From UBA8346 sp050260935 (GTDB taxonomy: Bacteria > Bacillota > UBA4882 > UBA8346): DNA of 7,596 nt. The position numbers and the translations under genes are program-made. This document shows positions 6,731-7,596 of this stretch, one piece after another (positions within the stretch are counted from its first letter, which is position 1; the number at the start of each line of letters is the position of its first letter). Location of the stretch: NCBI GenBank assembly GCA_050260935.1, contig JBLNCU010000207.1, positions 1-7,596 on the forward strand, read 5' to 3'. The notes under the pieces were generated by a model. The model saw nothing but the letters and a program-made list of their open reading frames with translations, had not been told where the DNA came from and did not search any database.

Positions 6731-7135
6731 TCATCTCCCGTCGATAACCATTTTCAAGGATGTCATCTGCCCTCGCCAACGCGATGAAAGCGCTTGGAAA
6801 AAGAGCGAGTTCTCGGCGACCTGAGCCATTTCAAATTCAGGGTCGACGTTATTGGTGTCATAGCGGCTCAATGTCCTGGTTTCCCGGGTAATACGTGGCG
6901 AGCCTATCTCCGGAACCGTATTCCCAAAATGTTTAGGATGGGTTCTGACCATCTCCAGTTCGTCTTTGGAGACGTTTTCATCCAGGATGCTTTTAAAATC
7001 AATATCCAATCTCTTATAATGCGGGGTGTTGACGTTGGCCAGATTTTGATTTAATAGCTGCTGGCGGAGGTTGGAGGCATCCATCGACCGCTCCATAAGC
7101 TTGCTGCTACGGTTGGTAATTAAATTTTCCCACAT
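6731..7135 (-). CDS. flgB: FlgB, flagellar basal-body rod protein
   Basis: FlgB is the proximal rod protein nearest the MS ring and FliE, and a type III export substrate. The 134-aa length is typical. The rod signature RQQLLNQNLANVNTPHYKR (24-42) and the C-terminal helix with VDPEFEMAQVAENSLFFQALSSRW (97-120) are clear. It is the first gene of the cluster. The ATG is preceded by GAGGTG, 8 nt away, in the leader. The candidate sigma-28-like promoter lies about 35 nt upstream of the start codon, which gives a short leader that still holds this binding site. An overlapping 63-aa frame across the promoter and start is a chance reading. Confidence 0.97.
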   Translation of the reverse strand: MWENLITNRSSKLMERSMDASNLRQQLLNQNLANVNTPHYKRLDIDFKSILDENVSKDELEMVRTHPKHFGNTVPEIGSPRITRETRTLSRYDTNNVDPEFEMAQVAENSLFFQALSSRWRGQMTSLKMVIDGR

Positions 7136-7169
7136 AAAATTAACACCTCACCCCATAACTCTAATAAAG

Positions 7170-7196
7170 TAATCGGATTAATCCGGCCAAAGTTTA
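7170..7196 (-). promoter_or_regulatory. Candidate sigma-28 (SigD-type) promoter of the flgB operon
   Basis: The minus strand reads TAAA (7196-7193), a 15-nt spacer, then TCCGATTA (7177-7170). This fits the flagellar sigma consensus TAAA-N15-GCCGATAA in all four -35 bases and six of eight -10 bases. Transcription would start near 7163, about 28 nt before the flgB ATG, leaving room for the GAGGTG binding site. In Bacillus subtilis the fla/che operon is known to have both sigma-A and sigma-D promoters. The match is by eye only. Confidence 0.5.
7174..7185. repeat. Perfect palindrome CGGATTAATCCG
   Basis: This 12-bp perfect palindrome overlaps the spacer and -10 box of the candidate sigma-28 promoter. 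The symmetry and position suit a dimeric regulator's operator, although part of it is required by the -10 sequence itself. No known operator is recognised. Confidence 0.5.
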
Positions 7197-7281
7197 GACT
7201 TTTCATCCAAAATATTTCTCTATCCTCCGGGAAAATCCTGCCATTCAAGAGTTTTTTTCCAAAAATGCTATAAAAAACTTT

Positions 7282-7311
7282 ATTTTGCAGTAAAAAAAGG
7301 AGGGCCGTCAA
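7282..7311 (-). promoter_or_regulatory. Weak candidate sigma-A promoter upstream of flgB
   Basis: TTGACG (7311-7306, five of six consensus bases), an 18-nt spacer and CAAAAT (7287-7282, four of six) lie about 147 bp before flgB on the same strand. AT-rich sequence gives such matches by chance, so this is only a possibility. Confidence 0.2.
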
Positions 7312-7435
7312 ACAAAATACCAGTTAAATCTAATTTTTTCTTTTTCATTAGGGCCGGAACTTTCTTCTTGACCCAATTTAGCGCTTGATTTTTCAACAAT
7401 AGTTTTCGGCTTTTTTGGTAAAAATATTTTTATGG

Positions 7436-7596
7436 TTATAAAGTTAACTCAGCATAAGTTACCGATGGCGTGATGACACAGGCGCTAACCAGCTTACCGA
7501 AGATAATATGTTCACAAAAGCGCCGGTTAAATCGGTAACAATACTCATTTAAGTATCTCGCCAAATGTTTTTCCGGTAACCCGTGATAAGTCCCTA
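7436..7596 (-). CDS. IS1595-family (ISXO2-like) transposase, C-terminal end only
   Basis: The last 52 residues of a transposase are visible; the rest lies beyond the right edge. The fragment begins GTYHGLPEKHLARYLNEYCY and continues RFNRRF. This matches the conserved C-terminal block of IS1595/ISXO2-like DDE transposases, where a G-T-Y-H segment is followed by K-H-L-x-R-Y-L-x-E and R-F-N-R-R. The Glu in YLNEY is probably the last catalytic acid. The frame ends with TAA, and a second in-frame TAA follows two codons later. It points the same way as the flagellar genes and ends 300 bp before flgB. Whether the element is intact or defective cannot be judged from this part. Confidence 0.8.
   Translation of the reverse strand, partial: GTYHGLPEKHLARYLNEYCYRFNRRFCEHIIFGKLVSACVITPSVTYAELTL

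Larger units (their letters stand above)
7136..7435. other. Intergenic region between flagellar operon and transposase
   Basis: These 300 bp hold no convincing gene. They are AT-rich with several A/T runs. The part nearest flgB carries the operon leader and promoter candidates. The part nearest the transposase should include the IS end, but without the other end its terminal inverted repeat and target duplication cannot be placed. A perfect AT palindrome TAAAAATATTTTTA lies at 7419-7432, just past the transposase stop. Confidence 0.6.

Noticed and set aside
7250..7279. Inverted repeat AGTTTTTT / AAAAAACT as an operator or terminator
   Set aside because: It is made almost entirely of A and T runs in an AT-rich leader, so it is likely a chance match.
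7120..7311. 63-codon minus-strand frame overlapping the flgB start, with an internal 28-codon ATG version beginning at 7206
   Set aside because: It runs through the candidate promoter and into flgB in another frame. GGAGG is 17 nt from the internal ATG, too far for a good start, and the product has no known features.
7300..7360. Terminal inverted repeat of the IS1595 element (GGGCCG appears at two places)
   Set aside because: The other IS end is outside the window, so neither copy can be shown to be the terminus, and the two are direct rather than inverted.
7280..7429. Open frame of about 49 codons after the transposase stop, in the same frame, Lys-rich, ending FDGPPFFTAK
   Set aside because: It follows two in-frame TAA stops and lacks a ribosome binding site for its TTG or ATG codons. 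Its length is within chance. A decayed gene end cut by the IS is possible but not supported by any recognised motif.
1..7596. CRISPR array, tRNA, rRNA or riboswitch
   Set aside because: No regularly spaced repeats, cloverleaf or known riboswitch core were seen on either strand.

Overview
The window is the promoter-proximal part of a flagellar gene cluster, all read on the minus strand. From right to left, in transcription order, it holds flgB, flgC, fliE, fliF, fliG, fliH, fliI and the first 91 codons of fliJ, which runs off the left edge. This is the classical start of the fla/che operon of Gram-positive bacteria. The gene order, the strong GGAGG-type ribosome binding sites, the GTG and TTG starts and the moderate base composition suggest a motile member of the Bacillota, probably a Clostridia-like lineage. 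The genus cannot be told from the sequence alone.

Layout. Bases 7436-7596 are the 3' end of an IS1595 (ISXO2-like) transposase gene, cut by the right edge. The 300 bp at 7136-7435 have no convincing gene. They carry a well-placed sigma-28-like promoter candidate (7170-7196) that contains a perfect 12-bp palindrome, and a weaker housekeeping-type promoter candidate (7282-7311). flgB, flgC and fliE (5902-7135) encode rod and rod-to-MS-ring parts. A 221-bp gap rich in short inverted repeats (5681-5901) separates fliE from fliF. fliF (MS ring), fliG (switch/rotor), fliH (export ATPase regulator), fliI (export ATPase) and fliJ (export chaperone/stalk) follow, tightly spaced or overlapping by 4 to 8 nt.

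How the genes work together. FliF forms the MS ring in the membrane. FliG docks on its cytoplasmic tail and receives torque from the stator. FliE joins the ring to the rod, and FlgB and FlgC are proximal rod subunits. FliH, FliI and FliJ form the cytoplasmic ATPase complex that feeds rod, hook and filament subunits to the export gate. The gate, hook and chemotaxis genes would be expected beyond the left edge.

The most unusual item is FliH. It is 440 aa, well above the usual size of roughly 230-270 aa, and has an acidic N-terminal extension followed by thirteen uninterrupted 11-residue repeats. No undescribed multi-gene system is visible; apart from FliH, the interest lies in the non-coding gaps and the mobile element beside the operon promoter.
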